A DNA stretch of 6,368 nt from the NCBI GenBank assembly GCA_003232715.1, contig QIJG01000032.1:1-6368 (forward strand), in the 5' to 3' direction. The stretch's first letter is position 1; every line of letters starts with the position of its first letter. Shown here piece after piece: positions 3,942 through 6,368 of the stretch. Source of the DNA: Nitrospirota bacterium. GTDB taxonomy: Bacteria > Nitrospirota > Thermodesulfovibrionia > Thermodesulfovibrionales > JdFR-85. The position numbers were made by a program, and so were the translations under genes. The notes under the pieces were generated by a model, which made no database searches, had not been told where the DNA came from, and saw nothing but the letters and a program-made list of their open reading frames with translations.

Positions 3942-5177
3942 ATGGAAAACATGCAGTCAATTGTAAAAATTTTAATATTTATGGCAGCAGCAGTGGGTGT
4001 TATTAGTGTGATGATATATATATATAGACTGTTCAGGCAACCTGAGACAGAGGAGAAGGATGATGCAAGCAATCTCAGTCTCAGAATTAGTACTTTGAGG
4101 GATCAGAAGATCCGGACACTTCAGTCCCAGGTACAACATTTGAATGAGCTTAACAGCCGCTATCTGGTTTTTATGCTAAATATCCCCACGGCGGTCATGC
4201 ACCTGAACACCACCCTTGATTTTGACAAAATCACCGCCACGATTATTCGACTGGTAAGGGATATCATTGCCACAGACACGGTTGAACTCTATATCTTTGA
4301 CAAAGAGGATGACCTCTTAAAGAGGGTATCCCCGGATGGTGAGGTAGAGGACCATGTTGCATATGCCTTGGGGGAGGGACTGGTTGGCAGGGCCGGTCAA
4401 CATCGAATGCTCCGGATTAGAGGCCGGGGGGATGAAGGGTATAAGAGGAAAAAGGGTCCTGAGCAGGTGGAGACACAGCTTTATATGGCTGCGCCGATTC
4501 ATTTCAGTAATCGCCTGCTTGGTGTCATAGGTGCCGGGGAGGTCAAAACCCCCAGTGGTAACGAAGGGAGCCTGCTAAAGATGATTGCAGACATTGCAAG
4601 TGTGGCGTTGTTCAATCAGAAATTTCTGAGTGGAGCAAAGAAAGAGGCGGAAGTTGATCCGCTGACCGGGCTCTATAACCGCCGTTACTTCTTCCATATG
4701 GTCCAGAAGTTTGTGGAGAAATCTATTCTGGAGGATATTGCAATCTCGATTTTTCTGTTTGATATTGATAACTTCAAAAACTACAATGACACTAATGGCC
4801 ATGCCGAGGGAGATCAGCTTTTGAAAGAGCTTAGTGATCTGGTGAGTAAATTTACACGGAAGACATCAGTTGTTGCACGCTATGGGGGAGAGGAATTTAT
4901 TGTCATGCTGCCCGAGATTTCAAAGGAGGAGGCCTTTGTTTATGCCGAAAGGGTTCGGGAATTAATCGCCGCTAATCCTTTTGCCCACAGGGAAAAACAA
5001 CCCCTGGGTCTTGTTTCGATCAGCGGTGGCGTAGCAAGTTTTCCCGCTGACGGCAGATCAATCCATGAGGTGATTCAGTTGGCGGATGCGGCCCTCTATC
5101 AGGCGAAAAGGGAAGGTAGAAACCGTGTGCTCATGCACAAACCATTTCTGTTTTCAGATGAGATCTCAGAGGAGTGA
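3942..5177 (+). CDS. Membrane-anchored GAF-GGDEF diguanylate cyclase
   Basis: This 411-residue protein makes cyclic di-GMP from two GTP. It has one N-terminal membrane helix (about 7-28, ILIFMAAAVGVISVMIYIY). A short charged and coiled linker follows (about 45-72), then a GAF sensor domain (about 75-225) and a complete GGDEF domain (about 236-397). The cyclase core is intact: DPLTGLYNRR (239-248), FDIDNFKNYND with metal-binding Asp274 and substrate-contacting Asn282 and Asp283, the active loop GGEEF (315-319), and ADAALYQAKREGRNRV near the end. The product-inhibition site should be RxxD just before the loop but reads RKTS (306-309), so it is probably lost. The GAF ligand cannot be predicted. 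The gene stands alone, preceded by a near-consensus sigma-54 promoter and convergent with the tetrapyrrole gene. The output pathway (biofilm or motility) is inferred from the family only. Confidence 0.93.
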   Translation: MENMQSIVKILIFMAAAVGVISVMIYIYRLFRQPETEEKDDASNLSLRISTLRDQKIRTLQSQVQHLNELNSRYLVFMLNIPTAVMHLNTTLDFDKITATIIRLVRDIIATDTVELYIFDKEDDLLKRVSPDGEVEDHVAYALGEGLVGRAGQHRMLRIRGRGDEGYKRKKGPEQVETQLYMAAPIHFSNRLLGVIGAGEVKTPSGNEGSLLKMIADIASVALFNQKFLSGAKKEAEVDPLTGLYNRRYFFHMVQKFVEKSILEDIAISIFLFDIDNFKNYNDTNGHAEGDQLLKELSDLVSKFTRKTSVVARYGGEEFIVMLPEISKEEAFVYAERVRELIAANPFAHREKQPLGLVSISGGVASFPADGRSIHEVIQLADAALYQAKREGRNRVLMHKPFLFSDEISEE

Positions 5178-5180
5178 TAG

Positions 5181-5258
5181 TCCGGTCACCCTGGTGCCTG
5201 TCAAATTGGACCTTGTGCATTGCCATATTTTTGAGATGCATTAATGAGTATGACCGGA
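5181..5258. repeat. 8-bp inverted repeat between the convergent cyclase and cobA-hemD ends
   Basis: TCCGGTCA (5181-5188) and TGACCGGA (5251-5258) are exact complements 62 bases apart, flanking the convergent gene ends; the right arm lies in the last codons of the tetrapyrrole gene. Inside are CACC-CT-GGTG (5187-5196) and TGCAT/ATGCA (5216-5240) pairs around a short T run. Together they could form a weak bidirectional stop, but no classic GC-rich stem with a T tail is present. Confidence 0.3.
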
Positions 5259-6368
5259 GCGCTGAAGACTGTACCTGATAATCTCTTCAACCATTGCATC
5301 CACAGTAGCAGTTTTCGGCATAATATCCACTTTCAGTCCCGCCTTCTCAATAGCCCCTGCAGTAACAGGACCTATTGCGGCAATTATGACATTTATCAGC
5401 AGAGTTCCTGCCTCATCACCCATCATCTCGCAGAAATTGGTAAATGTGGCTTCGGAAGTGAAGGTTGCCAAGGTAATCTTTCCTTCTCTGAGGAACCGTT
5501 TCATCCGCTTGCCTTGACTGCCGGGTTTTATTGCCCTGTAAGTGACCGGAACGTCTATATCTCCCCCGGACTCTCTTACTCTCTCAGGAAAGACTTCCCT
5601 TGCCGCCGCTGCACGCGGCAGCAGTATTTTCAAGCCCTTGAAAGCATCAGGTCCGCCAAATGCCTTGATAAGTCCCTCCGCCCTGAAACTATTCGGGATA
5701 AGGTCAACCCTGAGACCGTATTTTCCGACCTCATCCGCTGTTTTTGAGCCAATAGCGCATATTTTGATCCCAAAGAGGTCTCTCACGTCCCGGTTGAGGT
5801 CAAAAAACCTTTGGAAAAAGAATCTCACCCCGATTGCACTTGTGAAGACAAGCCATTTATAGGTACTGACTTTACTGATTGCAGCGTCAAGCTCTTTCCA
5901 TGACTCCGGTGGTACCACCTTGATGGTGGGAAATACCGTCACCTCAGCCCCAAGCCCTTCAAGTGGTTCAAACCCATCTGAATGCTCCCGTGTAACCAGT
6001 ATTCTCTGACCAAAAAGCGGTTTCTTTTCAAACCAGTTAAGTTTATCCCTCAGTTTTACAACATCTCCCACGACAACCACAGCCGGAGGCCTTATCTCGC
6101 TGTTCTTTATCGCCTCGGGGATGTCCCTGATGGTTGAGACAATAGTTCTCTGTTCCGACCTTGTCCCCCAGCGTATTACTGCCACGGGTGTATTCGGGTC
6201 CTTGCCATTCTCAATAAGTCTCCCTGAGACGTCCTCTATATTCTTTACGGCCATAAGGAAGACGATAGTTCCGTTGTCCCCTGCAAGGGCTGCCCAATCA
6301 ATACTGCTCTCCTTTTTTGTTGATGCCTCATTGCCGGGGACTACAATAAAAGAGGAGGCATAATCCCT
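5241..6368 (-). CDS. Uroporphyrinogen-III C-methyltransferase / uroporphyrinogen-III synthase fusion (5' end outside window)
   Basis: The reading frame is open to the right edge, so the visible 375 residues are the back part of a longer protein; the ATG at 6254 is internal. The first ~115 residues are the end of a CobA-type SAM-dependent methyltransferase: YASSFIVVPGNE, ESSIDWAAL, VFLMAVKN, PVAVIRWGT, then PPAVVVVGDVVKLRDKLNWF. From about residue 119 (FGQRILVTRE) to the end it is HemD: LGAEVTVFPTIKVVPPESW, WLVFTSAIGVRFFF, ICAIGSKTADEV, ILLPRA, the conserved VTYRA tyrosine, FTSEATFTNF, and IIAAIGPVTAGAIEKAGL. HemD closes hydroxymethylbilane into uroporphyrinogen III. CobA then methylates it to precorrin-2 for siroheme and corrinoids, so one protein controls the heme branch point. 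Such CobA-HemD fusions are known in several anaerobes. It converges with the cyclase gene, 63 bp apart. Confidence 0.92.
   Translation of the reverse strand, partial: RDYASSFIVVPGNEASTKKESSIDWAALAGDNGTIVFLMAVKNIEDVSGRLIENGKDPNTPVAVIRWGTRSEQRTIVSTIRDIPEAIKNSEIRPPAVVVVGDVVKLRDKLNWFEKKPLFGQRILVTREHSDGFEPLEGLGAEVTVFPTIKVVPPESWKELDAAISKVSTYKWLVFTSAIGVRFFFQRFFDLNRDVRDLFGIKICAIGSKTADEVGKYGLRVDLIPNSFRAEGLIKAFGGPDAFKGLKILLPRAAAAREVFPERVRESGGDIDVPVTYRAIKPGSQGKRMKRFLREGKITLATFTSEATFTNFCEMMGDEAGTLLINVIIAAIGPVTAGAIEKAGLKVDIMPKTATVDAMVEEIIRYSLQRSGHTH

Noticed and set aside
5244..5862. Plus-strand open frames opposite hemD
   Set aside because: Antisense shadows of a well-supported HemD domain, without family motifs.
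5241..6254. HemD gene starting at the ATG at 6254
   Set aside because: The frame stays open upstream to the window edge and encodes recognisable CobA motifs (YASSF, SSIDW), so this ATG is internal.

Overview
The window is an ordinary bacterial chromosomal segment of moderate GC content. It carries the front of a tryptophan operon, two tRNA genes, a YjbQ-family gene, a diguanylate cyclase gene and the end of a tetrapyrrole gene. The fused CobA-HemD protein, the trpE-trpG-trpD order, a sigma-54-type promoter, and dispersed hairpin repeats of the TCATTCCGG/CCGGAATGA type together suggest an environmental, probably anaerobic Gram-negative bacterium. Nitrospirota (Thermodesulfovibrionia-like) or Desulfobacterota are the best guesses. 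This is an inference from gene style, not a proven placement.

Layout: 1-2198 is read leftwards (minus strand) as trpE, trpG and the first 34 codons of trpD. Together they commit chorismate to tryptophan: anthranilate synthase (TrpE+TrpG), then the phosphoribosyl transfer (TrpD). trpE is broken by a frameshift near 1345-1349, inside the conserved GSSPE stretch. A 73-bp, nearly symmetric intergenic region separates trpE from a divergent small coiled-coil protein of unknown function (2272-2535). Positions 2567-2702 hold a 136-bp MITE-like element with perfect 22-bp terminal inverted repeats. It is followed by tRNA-Gly(GCC), a spacer with GCATAG repeats, and tRNA-Cys(GCA). A YjbQ/UPF0047 gene (3122-3538, minus) ends 8 bp from tRNA-Cys.

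A 403-bp intergenic region (3539-3941) carries a good sigma-70-like promoter for yjbQ, a strong stem-loop, and a near-consensus sigma-54 promoter pointing at a membrane-anchored GAF-GGDEF diguanylate cyclase (3942-5177). This is the best indication of regulated signalling in the window. The right end (5241-6368, minus, continuing outside the window) is the back half of a uroporphyrinogen-III methyltransferase/synthase fusion serving heme, siroheme and corrinoid synthesis.

I see no defence system, CRISPR array, prophage or complete insertion sequence. The points most worth a second look are the trpE frameshift, the MITE-like repeat, and the sigma-54-driven cyclase with a degenerate product-inhibition site.
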